A DNA stretch of 64,000 bases, from assembly GCF_002303885.1 (NCBI RefSeq), contig NZ_MRCM01000014.1, forward strand, positions 103,503 to 167,502, in the 5' to 3' direction. Positions 27,868-36,528 of this stretch are shown in pieces. The notes below the pieces were generated by a model. That model was not told the origin of the DNA. It did no database searches and saw only the letters and a program-made list of their open reading frames with translations. The position numbers and the translations under genes are program-made. Numbering within the stretch: position 1 is the first letter of the stretch; each line of letters begins with the position of its first letter. This stretch comes from Flavobacterium sp. ACN2 (GTDB lineage Bacteria > Bacteroidota > Bacteroidia > Flavobacteriales > Flavobacteriaceae).

Positions 27868-27937
27868 ATTTTTTGTTTTGAGCTTAAATCTTTGTTTTGA
27901 TGCATTTTTTGTAAAAATTAAAGAACAGAATTTTATT

Positions 27938-27956
27938 AAGTGTTTTTTATACACTT
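27938..27956. promoter_or_regulatory. Candidate AraR operator 7 (araB proximal)
   Basis: AAGTGT-TTTTTAT-ACACTT, a perfect inverted repeat and full match. It lies 16 bp upstream of the araB -7 box, where a -33 element would normally be. Confidence 0.6.
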
Positions 27957-27972
27957 ATAAATTATTTATAAT

Positions 27973-27980
27973 TATATTTG
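27973..27980 (+). promoter_or_regulatory. araB -7 box TATATTTG
   Basis: Perfect TAnnTTTG. No TTTG is seen at the -33 position, which is partly taken up by operator 7. The predicted start is near 27986, giving a leader of about 20 nt. Confidence 0.55.
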
Positions 27981-28005
27981 TCAATATTTTAAAAATAAAA
28001 TACGA

Positions 28006-29697
28006 ATGAAAAATTATGTAATAGGATTGGACTACGGAACAGATTCTGTTCGCGCGGTGCTAATTGATACAGAAAATGGGCAGGAGCTGGCATCGAATGT
28101 TTCTCATTACAAAAGATGGAAAAACAAACAATATTGTGACGCTTCTATAAACCAATTTCGTCAGCATCCTTTGGATCATATCGAAGGATTAGAAATTACG
28201 ATTCAAAACGTTGTAAAAGAAAGTAAAGTAGATCCTTCGTTAGTAAAAGGAATTTGTATTGATACAACTGGATCGTCTCCGGTTCCGGTTACAAAAGACG
28301 GAACGCCCTTGGCCTTGACAAAAGGTTTTGAAGAAAACCCAAATGCAATGATGGTTTTATGGAAAGACCATACTTCTATAAATGAAGCAAACGAAATCAA
28401 CGAATTGGCAGTAAGCTGGGGTGGAGAAGATGTTACAAAATATGTGGGCGGAATTTATTCTTCTGAATGGTTTTGGGCAAAAATCCTTCATATTGCAAGA
28501 CAAGACGAAGCGGTTAGAAATGCAGCGCACACCTGGATGGAGCATTGCGATTTAATGACGTATTTGTTAATTGAAGATAAAGATTTAAAAACCTTCAAAA
28601 GAAGCCGTTGCGCCGCAGGTCACAAAGCAATGTGGCACGCAGACTGGAACGGATTACCGCCAGTTGAATTCTTAGAAAAATTACATCCGTATTTAGCGCA
28701 GCTTCGCGGTAATTTATACGATGAAACTTATACCTCTGATTTAGTTGCCGGAAATTTAAGCAAAGAATGGGCAGATCGTTTAGGGCTTTCGACAGAAACT
28801 GTTGTGGCTGTTGGAACTTTTGATGCACATTCTGGAGCGGTTGGAGCTAAAATCGAAGAGAATACTTTAGTTCGTGTTATGGGAACTTCAACTTGTGATA
28901 TCCTTGTTGGTTCTTATGATGAGGTGGGAACAAAAACGGTTCGCGGAATCTGCGGACAAGTTGACGGTTCTGTTATTCCGGGCTTTATTGGTTTAGAAGC
29001 AGGACAATCTGCTTTTGGAGATTTATTGGCTTGGTACAAAGAATTATTAATGTGGCCAACTGAACATTTATTAGGAACATCTTCTGTTTTAAATGAGGCT
29101 CAAAAAGAGCAGTTAAGAGAGGAATTCAGCGATAAATTAATTGTAGAATTAACGAAAGAAGCAGAGAAAATCCCCGTTTCAGAAAGTCTTCCAATTGCTT
29201 TGGACTGGATTAACGGACGCAGAACTCCAGATGCCAATCAGGAATTAAAAAGTGCGATTTCGAATCTTTCTTTAGGAACAAAAGCACCTCATATTTTTAA
29301 AGCTTTAGTAAACGCAATCTGTTTTGGAGCGAAGAAAATTGTAGATCGTTTTGAAGAAGAAGGTGTAAAAATCGACAGCGTAATCGGAATTGGCGGTGTT
29401 GCGCGTAAATCTCCTTTTATTATGCAGACTTTGGCGAATGTTTTAAACAAGCCAATTAAAGTTGCAGCTTCAGACCAAACACCAGCTTTAGGAGCGGCAA
29501 TTTATGCAGCCGTTGCAGCTGGAATTTATCCAAATGTAATTGAAGCAAGTCAGAGAATCGGAAGTGATTTTGATGGTGAATATTTCCCTCAGACAGACCA
29601 AGTTGAAGCGTATCATAAACTGCTTTTGGGATACGAAAAATTAAGTGCTTTTGCAGATCCAAACCTTAAAATATCGCAACATGAGCTCTCAATATAA
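28006..29697 (+). CDS. araB: L-ribulokinase
   Basis: 563 residues, the standard AraB length. It phosphorylates L-ribulose to L-ribulose 5-phosphate. FGGY-kinase signatures: N-terminal VIGLDYGTDSVRAVLID, the phosphate-binding MGTSTCD near 290 and GIGGVARKSPF near 464. First gene of the intracellular arabinose operon in the order araB-araD-araA; the last 17 nt overlap araD. Confidence 0.96.
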   Translation: MKNYVIGLDYGTDSVRAVLIDTENGQELASNVSHYKRWKNKQYCDASINQFRQHPLDHIEGLEITIQNVVKESKVDPSLVKGICIDTTGSSPVPVTKDGTPLALTKGFEENPNAMMVLWKDHTSINEANEINELAVSWGGEDVTKYVGGIYSSEWFWAKILHIARQDEAVRNAAHTWMEHCDLMTYLLIEDKDLKTFKRSRCAAGHKAMWHADWNGLPPVEFLEKLHPYLAQLRGNLYDETYTSDLVAGNLSKEWADRLGLSTETVVAVGTFDAHSGAVGAKIEENTLVRVMGTSTCDILVGSYDEVGTKTVRGICGQVDGSVIPGFIGLEAGQSAFGDLLAWYKELLMWPTEHLLGTSSVLNEAQKEQLREEFSDKLIVELTKEAEKIPVSESLPIALDWINGRRTPDANQELKSAISNLSLGTKAPHIFKALVNAICFGAKKIVDRFEEEGVKIDSVIGIGGVARKSPFIMQTLANVLNKPIKVAASDQTPALGAAIYAAVAAGIYPNVIEASQRIGSDFDGEYFPQTDQVEAYHKLLLGYEKLSAFADPNLKISQHELSI

Positions 29698-30382
29698 AGA
29701 TTTAAAACAAGAATGTTACGAAGCCAATATGCAGTTAAATGCATTGAATTTGGTGGTGTATACTTTTGGAAATGTAAGTGCCGTGGATAGAAAAAATGGT
29801 GTTTTTGCCATTAAGCCAAGCGGTGTTCCTTACGAAGATTTAAAACCTGAAGATATCGTAATTGTCGATTTTGATAATAATGTTATTGAAGGCACAATGC
29901 GTCCGTCATCTGACACAAAAACGCATGCTTATTTGTACAAACATTGGCCAAATATTGGCGGAGTGGCTCATACGCACGCTACTTATTCTGTGGCTTGGGC
30001 ACAATCGCAACAAGATATTCCAATTTTCGGAACAACGCATGCCGATCATTTAACGGCAGATATTCCGTGTGCGCCACCGATGGCAGATCATTTAATTGAA
30101 GGAAACTACGAACACAATACTGGAATTCAGATTCTAGATTGCTTCAAAGAAAAGAATCTTTCTTATGAAGAAGTAGAAATGATTCTGATTGGAAATCACG
30201 GTCCGTTTGCATGGGGGAAAAATGCGGCAAAAGCGGTTTACAACAGTAAAGTTCTAGAAGTTGTGGCAGAAATGGCTTACTTGACTTTACAAATAAATCC
30301 AAACGCACCAAGATTAAAAGATTCATTAATAAAGAAACATTACAACCGTAAACACGGAAAAGATTCGTATTACGGACAATAA
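29681..30382 (+). CDS. araD: L-ribulose-5-phosphate 4-epimerase
   Basis: 233 residues from MSSQYKDLKQ, a class II aldolase-fold, zinc-dependent enzyme that makes D-xylulose 5-phosphate. Visible: KPSGVPYEDLKPEDIVIVD, SSDTKTHAYLY, zinc-site His residues in GVAHTHATYSVAW, and THADHLTADIPC. The start at 29681 overlaps the araB 3' end by 17 nt, indicating translational coupling; an upstream in-frame ATG at 29645 would lie deep inside araB. Confidence 0.95.
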   Translation: MSSQYKDLKQECYEANMQLNALNLVVYTFGNVSAVDRKNGVFAIKPSGVPYEDLKPEDIVIVDFDNNVIEGTMRPSSDTKTHAYLYKHWPNIGGVAHTHATYSVAWAQSQQDIPIFGTTHADHLTADIPCAPPMADHLIEGNYEHNTGIQILDCFKEKNLSYEEVEMILIGNHGPFAWGKNAAKAVYNSKVLEVVAEMAYLTLQINPNAPRLKDSLIKKHYNRKHGKDSYYGQ

Positions 30383-30388
30383 AAGTTT

Positions 30389-30630
30389 TGTTTCAGGTTT
30401 TTTTTGTTTCAAGTTGTTGGAACGTGAAAATTGGAACGTGAAACAAACATGAACAAAACAATAAAATAACAATTTAAGTTTTTTCAGATTCTAACAACGT
30501 GAAACCTGAAACTTGAAACAAAATAAACAAAAACAATAATATAACAATAAGATTTTCGCCATTTCAAGAACTTGACTCGAGAGCTCTGCTCGAACAGGTG
30601 AAGCAAACTTGAAACAAAGAAAACTTGAAA
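30389..30630. repeat. GTTTCAAG/CTTGAAAC palindromic repeat between araD and araA
   Basis: Multiple copies of GTTTCAAG, GAAACCTGAAACTTGAAAC and AACGTGAAA in both orientations fill this gap. They can form several alternative stems in the araBDA mRNA. No gene or promoter box is recognised. Confidence 0.6.
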
Positions 30631-30641
30631 CAAAATAAAAA

Positions 30642-32150
30642 ATGATTGATATATCTCAAAAACAAGTATGGTTTGTAGTAGGAAGCCAGGAATTATACGG
30701 TGAAGAAACACTTAGAAAAGTAGCGGAACACTCTCAGATAATTGCAAAAGGATTAGACGCTTCGTCTTCAATTCCAGTAAAAGTGGTTTACAAAGATGTG
30801 GTGAAATCTCCATCGCAGATTTTAGATGTATGTTTGGCGGCGAATTCTACTAAAAACTGTATCGGAATTATCGCTTGGATGCATACTTTCTCTCCAGCAA
30901 AAATGTGGATTGGCGGTTTAAATATCCTTAAAAAACCATTATGCCATTTACACACACAATATAATGCTGAAATTCCGTGGGGAAGCATCGACATGGATTT
31001 CATGAACTTGAACCAATCGGCTCACGGAGATCGTGAATTCGGTTTTATCATGTCTAGATTACGTAAAAAACGTAAAGTTGTTGTTGGACATTGGGAAGAT
31101 CAAAGAGTGCAGAAACAATTAGGAATCTGGTCAAGAGTTGTCTTAGGATGGGACGAACTTCAAAACTTAAAAGTTGCTCGTATTGGAGACAATATGCGTG
31201 AAGTTGCCGTAACAGAAGGTGATAAAGTGGAGGCTCAAATTCGTTTCGGAATGTCTGTAAACGGTTACGATTCTTCAGATGTTACCAAACATATCGAAAA
31301 AGTAACTGACAAAGAATTAAATGATTTATTAGCCGTTTACGAGCAATCATACAACTTAACAGATTCATTAAAAGAAGGCGGTGCACAAAGAAGTTCTTTG
31401 GTTGAAGCAGCAAAAATCGAATTAGGATTAAGAGCTTTCCTTGAAGAAGGAGGATTCGGTGCTTTTACAGATACATTTGAAAACCTTGGAGCTTGGAAAC
31501 AACTTCCAGGAATTGCCACACAAAGATTAATGGCCGATGGTTATGGTTTTGGTGGAGAAGGAGACTGGAAAACAGCTGCAATGGTTAGAGCTTTAAAAGT
31601 AATGTGTATTGGTTTAGAAGGCGGAACTTCCTTCATGGAAGATTATACATACCATTTCACACCACAAAAATCATATGTTTTAGGATCTCATATGTTAGAG
31701 ATTTGTCCATCTATTGCTGACGGAAAACCTTCATGTGAAGTTCATCCATTAGGAATTGGAGGAAAAGAAGACCCTGCTCGTTTGGTGTTTAATTCGCCTG
31801 CAGGAGATGCAATCAATGTTTCTTTGGTTGATATGGGAACTCGTTTCCGTTTAATCGTGAACGAAGTTGAAGCTATAAAACCAATGGCAGAATTACCAAA
31901 ACTTCCAGTTGCTAGAGTTTTATGGGATTGTAAACCAAATTTAGAAGTTGCAGCAACAGCTTGGATTTTAGCTGGAGGAGCGCACCACACGGTTTACAGC
32001 CAGTCAATCACAACAGAATATATGGAAGATTTTGCAGACATCGCTGGAATCGAATTATTGGTAATCGATGAAAAAACGACTGTAAGAGAGTTTAAAGATA
32101 AAATCAATGCTAACGAAGCGTATTTCCATTTGTTTCAACACGGCCTGTAA
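30642..32150 (+). CDS. araA: L-arabinose isomerase
   Basis: 502 residues, the usual AraA length. It converts L-arabinose to L-ribulose with Mn2+. Family blocks are present: VWFVVGSQELYGEETL at the start, WMHTFSPAKMWIGGL, LHTQYNAEIPW, the metal-site Glu in GFGGEGDWKTAAMVR, and SFMEDYTYHF. Third gene of the araBDA group after a 259-bp repeat-filled gap, so expression may be tuned separately. Confidence 0.96.
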   Translation: MIDISQKQVWFVVGSQELYGEETLRKVAEHSQIIAKGLDASSSIPVKVVYKDVVKSPSQILDVCLAANSTKNCIGIIAWMHTFSPAKMWIGGLNILKKPLCHLHTQYNAEIPWGSIDMDFMNLNQSAHGDREFGFIMSRLRKKRKVVVGHWEDQRVQKQLGIWSRVVLGWDELQNLKVARIGDNMREVAVTEGDKVEAQIRFGMSVNGYDSSDVTKHIEKVTDKELNDLLAVYEQSYNLTDSLKEGGAQRSSLVEAAKIELGLRAFLEEGGFGAFTDTFENLGAWKQLPGIATQRLMADGYGFGGEGDWKTAAMVRALKVMCIGLEGGTSFMEDYTYHFTPQKSYVLGSHMLEICPSIADGKPSCEVHPLGIGGKEDPARLVFNSPAGDAINVSLVDMGTRFRLIVNEVEAIKPMAELPKLPVARVLWDCKPNLEVAATAWILAGGAHHTVYSQSITTEYMEDFADIAGIELLVIDEKTTVREFKDKINANEAYFHLFQHGL

Positions 32151-32156
32151 GGCGGT

Positions 32157-32264
32157 AAAATGTAATTTGTAAGATGTAAAATGTGAAAAAACTTAAAAAG
32201 GTAATTTTTACATTTTTAAAATGATTAAATTTCACATCTAACAATTTACATCTAACATTTAACT
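32157..32264. repeat. Inverted repeat between araA and the second epimerase gene
   Basis: The left part AATGTAATTTGTAAGATGTA and the right part TACATCTAACATTT pair, with a second pair AATGTGAAA / TTTCACAT inside. It fills most of the 140-bp gap and may weaken read-through. Confidence 0.55.
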
Positions 32265-32290
32265 TTTTTACAAACCCAAAATTATCATTT

Positions 32291-33475
32291 ATGAATGTAT
32301 TAAAACGCTCTCTTTTCATATTAAGCATGCTTGGTATTGCTATAGTTTCAGTTCAGTGTAAAGGCGATAAAAAAGCTGATACAGAAAAAACGGAAGCCGA
32401 TGCAAAAGCTTTAGTTACAATTGACAAATCGGAATATGGAACTACTGCTAAAGGAGAAAAAGTAGAAAGCTATAAATTGAAAAACCAAAACGGGATGGAA
32501 GTGGACATCATCACTTTTGGTGGAAGAATTACGGATTTGAAAGTGCCTAATAAAGCTGGTGTTTCTGAAAATGTAGTAATAGGATTCAGTTCTTTGGCTC
32601 AATATGAAAAAGAAAATCCATTTTTTGGAGCTTTGATCGGAAGATACGGAAACCGAATTGCCAAAGGTAAATTTTCATTAGATGGAAAAGAATATCAATT
32701 GGCTTTAAACAACGCCCCAAATGCTTTGCACGGAGGTCCACAAGGGTTTTTTAATGTAGTTTGGAAAGCAGATGAGGTTAAATCTGGTGATACAGCTTCT
32801 TTAAAATTATCTTATGTAAGTAAAGATATGGAAGAAGGTTATCCAGGAAACTTAAAGGTTTTTGTGACTTATACCTTGACAAATGATAATCAGTTGGAAG
32901 TGCTTTACGAAGCAACAACAGACAAAAAAACAGTTGTTAATTTAACTCAACATTCATACTTCAATCTATCAGGAGATTTTACCAAAACAATCTTGGATCA
33001 TGAATTGACTTTAAATGCTGATAAATTAGTTCCAGTTGATGCAGATTTGATTCCGACAGGAAAATTAGAAGATGTTGCTGGTACACCTTTCGATTTCAGA
33101 ACTCCAAAATTAATTGGAAAAGATATCAATGCTAAAAATGAGCAGTTAGAAAAAGGAAAAGGTTACGACCACTGTTGGGTGTTGAATAACTCTGAAAAAG
33201 GAAAAACAATTATTGCAAAAGTATATCACGCAGCAAGCGGAAGGATTATGGAAATGACAACAGACGAACCTGGAATTCAGTTCTACTCTGGAAATTTCCT
33301 TGATGGAACTTTACCAATGTCAAATGGAGGAACTTTTGCACACAGAACAGGATTGTGTTTAGAAACAGAACATTATCCAGATTCTCCAAACCAGAAAAAT
33401 TTCCCAACAACGGTTTTAAACCCGGAAGAAAATTATAAAACTAAAACTACTTTTAAATTCTCGGTAAAAAAATAG
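32291..33475 (+). CDS. galM: Exported aldose 1-epimerase, probable lipoprotein
   Basis: 394 residues. A hydrophobic signal ends in SVQC, then a charged linker (KGDKKADTEKTEAD) precedes the catalytic domain. The -1 residue before Cys is Gln, not the usual Gly/Ala/Ser, so lipidation is uncertain. Active-site motifs: GRYGNRIAKG, LHGGPQGF, the His in NLTQHSYFNLSG, and the Glu in CLETEHYPDSPN. It would equilibrate sugar anomers outside the cytoplasm before import. It closes the arabinose locus; a terminator follows. Confidence 0.9.
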   Translation: MNVLKRSLFILSMLGIAIVSVQCKGDKKADTEKTEADAKALVTIDKSEYGTTAKGEKVESYKLKNQNGMEVDIITFGGRITDLKVPNKAGVSENVVIGFSSLAQYEKENPFFGALIGRYGNRIAKGKFSLDGKEYQLALNNAPNALHGGPQGFFNVVWKADEVKSGDTASLKLSYVSKDMEEGYPGNLKVFVTYTLTNDNQLEVLYEATTDKKTVVNLTQHSYFNLSGDFTKTILDHELTLNADKLVPVDADLIPTGKLEDVAGTPFDFRTPKLIGKDINAKNEQLEKGKGYDHCWVLNNSEKGKTIIAKVYHAASGRIMEMTTDEPGIQFYSGNFLDGTLPMSNGGTFAHRTGLCLETEHYPDSPNQKNFPTTVLNPEENYKTKTTFKFSVKK

Positions 33476-33510
33476 TTTTAGAATCTGTTAATTAGTTTAG
33501 TAATTCTCTA

Positions 33511-33546
33511 AAAACCTCGGAAGTTAAATGCTTTCGAGGTTTTTTT
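33511..33546 (+). terminator. Intrinsic terminator after the arabinose locus
   Basis: AACCTCG and CGAGGTT form a stem around a 15-nt loop, followed by seven T. It lies about 35 bp after the epimerase stop. Confidence 0.75.
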
Positions 33547-33645
33547 ATTTGTAAATAATAAAACGCATTAAGATTTGTAATGACTTTGTTAATTTGTTAA
33601 ATTATTTCTTACGTTTGTAATATAACTATAACAAAAACCTCCCTT

Positions 33646-34524
33646 ATGAAAAAACCACTTCAAGCATTACTGCTATTATTAACTTCTTCATTATTTGGAA
33701 TTGTACATGCTCAGGTTCAGATGAATTCTAAATTTGACACGCCTTATGGTAACAATACTGCTGTCGGAAAGTTTGTCGAACTCAATGGAGCTAAAATCTA
33801 TTATGAAGAATATGGAAAGGGAGAACCGTTGTTATTGATTCACGGAAATAGTGGAAGTATTGAAACAATGGGAAATCAGATTGCTTATTTTAAAAGTAAA
33901 TACAGAGTTATTGCTCTTGATAGTAGAGGACAAGGCAAATCAGAGTTGAAAACAGATTCTTTAACATTTGTCCAAATGACAAAAGATACTGAAGCATTAG
34001 TTAATCACTTAAAACTGGATTCAATAAGTATTATTGGATGGAGTGACGGAGGAATTGTTGGATTACAAATGGGGATTTCAGGGAAGTCAAAAATAAAGAA
34101 AATTATAGCGATGGGTGCCAATTTACGACCTGATTCTACAGCTATTTATTCGTGGGCGGCAAAATATGTTCAGAATTTTAGGAAATTGATTATTTCAAAA
34201 ATTAAAGAAAAAGACACTAGTGAGAATTGGAATCTGCTGAAACAACTTACTGGACTTTTGGCATATCAACCTAATATTGCAGCAAAAGATTTATCAAAAA
34301 TAAAAGCAAAAGTGCTTGTAATAGCTGGAGATAGAGACGTAATCAGAAATGAGCATACCGTTGAAATTTTCGAAAATATACCTAAGGCACAGCTATGTAT
34401 TATGCCTGGAGAAACCCATTTTGCGCCGGCTTCAAGCCCGGAAGTATTTAATGCAATAGCAAATAAGTTTTTATCAGAACCTTTTAAAAGACCAGATTCA
34501 GATTTTACTAAATGGGATAAATAA
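33646..34524 (+). CDS. Exported alpha/beta hydrolase
   Basis: 292 residues with a signal peptide (cleavage near VHAQVQ). Fold markers: LLLIHGNSGS (oxyanion region), nucleophile Ser in GWSDGG near 129, acid Asp in AGDRDVI near 233, and His in GETHFAP near 263. Substrate unknown; esterases and prolyl aminopeptidase-like enzymes share this outline. It has its own gap upstream and is monocistronic or weakly linked to the OsmC gene. Confidence 0.82.
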   Translation: MKKPLQALLLLLTSSLFGIVHAQVQMNSKFDTPYGNNTAVGKFVELNGAKIYYEEYGKGEPLLLIHGNSGSIETMGNQIAYFKSKYRVIALDSRGQGKSELKTDSLTFVQMTKDTEALVNHLKLDSISIIGWSDGGIVGLQMGISGKSKIKKIIAMGANLRPDSTAIYSWAAKYVQNFRKLIISKIKEKDTSENWNLLKQLTGLLAYQPNIAAKDLSKIKAKVLVIAGDRDVIRNEHTVEIFENIPKAQLCIMPGETHFAPASSPEVFNAIANKFLSEPFKRPDSDFTKWDK

Positions 34525-34550
34525 AATTGGATCAACAGAATTGTGTTATT

Positions 34551-34580
34551 TTAGCCATGAATTATTTAATTCGTGGCTAA
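34551..34580. terminator. Hairpin of the CCACGAATT family
   Basis: TTAGCCATGAATT and AATTCGTGGCTAA form a 13-bp stem with a 4-nt loop, followed by A-rich DNA. It uses the same arm words as the repeats at 482-541 and 4190-4374. It lies between the hydrolase stop and the OsmC start. Confidence 0.6.
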
Positions 34581-34594
34581 AAAAAACAAAAAAA

Positions 34595-35065
34595 ATGACT
34601 TTCAAACACATTTTCAAAGCAGAAGCAAACTGGACTTCCAAACAAAAATTAGCAGATTCTTCCAAAAGATTCTATACCAAAAGCCATCAAATTCAAGTTG
34701 AAGGAAAACCCATTTTAGATGTTTCGGCAGCAAAAGCTTTTAAAGGTGATCCAGAATTATACAATCCTGAAGATTTATTGTTAAGCAGTTTAGTTTCCTG
34801 CCACATGATGTCATATTTATATGTCTGCTCACAAAACGGAATAGAAGTTCTGGAGTATTCAGACAATGCAGAAGCGACCTTAGAAGTAAATCCAGATGGA
34901 AGCGGACGTTTTGTTGAGGCAAGATTATATCCGAAAGTAAAAATCTCAAATTCAGACCAAATAGAATTGGCTTTAGAGTTGCATCATAAAGCAAATCAAT
35001 TGTGTTTTATTGCTAATTCTTGCAATTTTCCTGTTTTGCATGAGGGGAGTTGTGAAGTAATATAA
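34595..35065 (+). CDS. OsmC/Ohr-family protein
   Basis: 156 residues from MTFKHIFKAEANW. OsmC-type proteins reduce organic or fatty-acid hydroperoxides using two Cys. One Cys is in the helix SSLVSCHMMSYLYVC and another in CFIANSCNFPVLHEGSCEV, consistent with the family. The start is placed at 34595 after an A-rich run; an upstream in-frame ATG at 34541 would include the hairpin. Cytoplasmic; likely oxidative stress protection. Confidence 0.85.
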   Translation: MTFKHIFKAEANWTSKQKLADSSKRFYTKSHQIQVEGKPILDVSAAKAFKGDPELYNPEDLLLSSLVSCHMMSYLYVCSQNGIEVLEYSDNAEATLEVNPDGSGRFVEARLYPKVKISNSDQIELALELHHKANQLCFIANSCNFPVLHEGSCEVI

Positions 35066-35070
35066 AAGAA

Positions 35071-35098
35071 AAAACCTCTTCCGTTAAGAAGAGGTTTT
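35071..35098. terminator. Bidirectional terminator
   Basis: AAAACCTCTT and AAGAGGTTTT form a 10-bp stem with A and T tails on the two sides. It separates the plus-strand OsmC gene from the minus-strand tRNA. Confidence 0.75.
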
Positions 35099-35101
35099 TC
35101 G

Positions 35102-35181
35102 TACCCGGAGCCGGAGTCGAACCGGCACGGTTTCCCACAGGTGTTTGAGACCAGCGCGTCTACCAATTCCGCCATCCGGGC
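35102..35181 (-). tRNA. tRNA-Leu (anticodon CAA)
   Basis: On the minus strand the gene begins GCCCGGATGGCGGAATTGG and ends with the T-arm GGTTCGACTCC and acceptor TCCGGGT plus discriminator A. The acceptor GCCCGGA/TCCGGGT pairs with one G-U. A variable arm (GTGGGAAACCGT) makes it class II. The anticodon loop CTCAAAC gives CAA, reading UUG. One U-U mismatch is seen in the anticodon stem (CTGGT/ACCTG). CCA is not encoded. Confidence 0.93.
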
Positions 35182-35339
35182 TTAGCAGACGAAAAAATAA
35201 CCAAAAGCGATTATTTTAACGCAATAGAATGAAGTCATAAATGGCGCCATTCCTTTAACACGGTGCAAATGTAAAAAATAATTTTAAACGAACTACTAAA
35301 AATACTTAAATTTTTGCTTTCAGTGTTCAATAAATTTTA

Positions 35340-35347
35340 TAAATTTG
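35340..35347 (+). promoter_or_regulatory. prs: prs -7 box TAAATTTG
   Basis: Perfect TAnnTTTG, implying a leader of about 115 nt before the prs ATG. No other gene is seen in the 35182-35467 gap. Confidence 0.5.
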
Positions 35348-35467
35348 CAGCTCGTTAAAACGAAGCACACACAACTAACTACATCCGAGACATTTATACG
35401 CATTCCACTTTATTGAAATATAAAGTTGAATTTTTTTAAAAGTAACGGGATAAAACAACAAATTACA

Positions 35468-36409
35468 ATGTCGCACCTAGAACCAGAAGCTAAAATTTTT
35501 GCTTGTTCACAAAGTGTTTATCTTGCAGAAAAAATTGCAAAAGATTACGGAATTCCGTTAGGAAAAGTAACGATGTCAACGTATAGTGATGGAGAATTTC
35601 AGCCGTCTTACGAAGAATCAATAAGAGGTTTACGAGTATTCATCGTATGTTCAACTTTTCCAAGTGCAGATAATCTGATGGAATTGTTGTTAATGATTGA
35701 TGCGGCAAAACGTGCATCAGCAAGACATATTACAGCTGTTATGCCTTATTTTGGTTGGGCAAGACAAGATAGAAAAGACAAACCAAGAGTTCCAATTGGA
35801 GCAAAGTTAGTGGCAAACCTATTGACTGCTGCAGGAGCAACAAGAATCATGACTATGGATTTGCACGCAGACCAGATTCAAGGATTCTTTGAAAAACCAG
35901 TAGATCATTTATTTGCATCTACCATCTTTTTACCATACGTAGAAAGTTTAAAATTAGATAATCTAACAATTGCATCTCCAGATATGGGAGGTTCAAAAAG
36001 AGCATATGCTTACTCTAAGTTTTTAGAATCAGATGTAGTAATCTGTTACAAACAAAGAAAAGCAGCCAACGTTATCGACACTATGGAGCTTATTGGTGAA
36101 GTAAAAGGACGTAACGTAATCTTAGTAGATGACATGATCGATACAGGAGGAACTTTAGCGAAAGCGGCAGACCTAATGATCGAAAAGGGAGCGCTAAGTG
36201 TAAGAGCAATTTGTACGCACGCTATTTTATCTGGCGGAGCATACGAAAAAATCGAAAACTCAAAATTAACTGAGTTAATCGTAACAGATTCTATTCCGTT
36301 AAAGAAAGAGTCAAAAAAGATAAAAGTGGTAAGCTGTGCGCCTCTATTTGCTGAGGTTATGCAGATGGTTCACCACAACAATTCCATCAGTGGAAAATTC
36401 ATTATGTAA
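35468..36409 (+). CDS. prs: Ribose-phosphate pyrophosphokinase
   Basis: 313 residues from MSHLEPEAKIF. It makes PRPP from ribose 5-phosphate and ATP for purine, pyrimidine, His and Trp synthesis. Visible: YSDGEFQPSYEES, the ATP loop YFGWARQDRK, MDLHADQIQGFF, and the PRPP loop VILVDDMIDTGGT near 220. An upstream in-frame ATG at 35426 adds an unconserved 14-residue leader and is rejected. Confidence 0.95.
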   Translation: MSHLEPEAKIFACSQSVYLAEKIAKDYGIPLGKVTMSTYSDGEFQPSYEESIRGLRVFIVCSTFPSADNLMELLLMIDAAKRASARHITAVMPYFGWARQDRKDKPRVPIGAKLVANLLTAAGATRIMTMDLHADQIQGFFEKPVDHLFASTIFLPYVESLKLDNLTIASPDMGGSKRAYAYSKFLESDVVICYKQRKAANVIDTMELIGEVKGRNVILVDDMIDTGGTLAKAADLMIEKGALSVRAICTHAILSGGAYEKIENSKLTELIVTDSIPLKKESKKIKVVSCAPLFAEVMQMVHHNNSISGKFIM

Positions 36410-36528
36410 AAGCAGTAAGCTGTAGGCATTAGGCCGTAAGCTTATTTACTTTGCATAAAAAGCCTGAAGTCTAGTGCTTAAAGCTTACAAAATAGAATAT
36501 TTATATTAATAACTATATTTTTTTTACA

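Noticed and set aside
35102..35181. tRNA pseudogene because of the U-U mismatch in the anticodon stem
   Set aside because: All other stems, the invariant GGTTCGA T-loop, D-loop GGs and U33 are intact, so a functional tRNA-Leu(CAA) is more likely.
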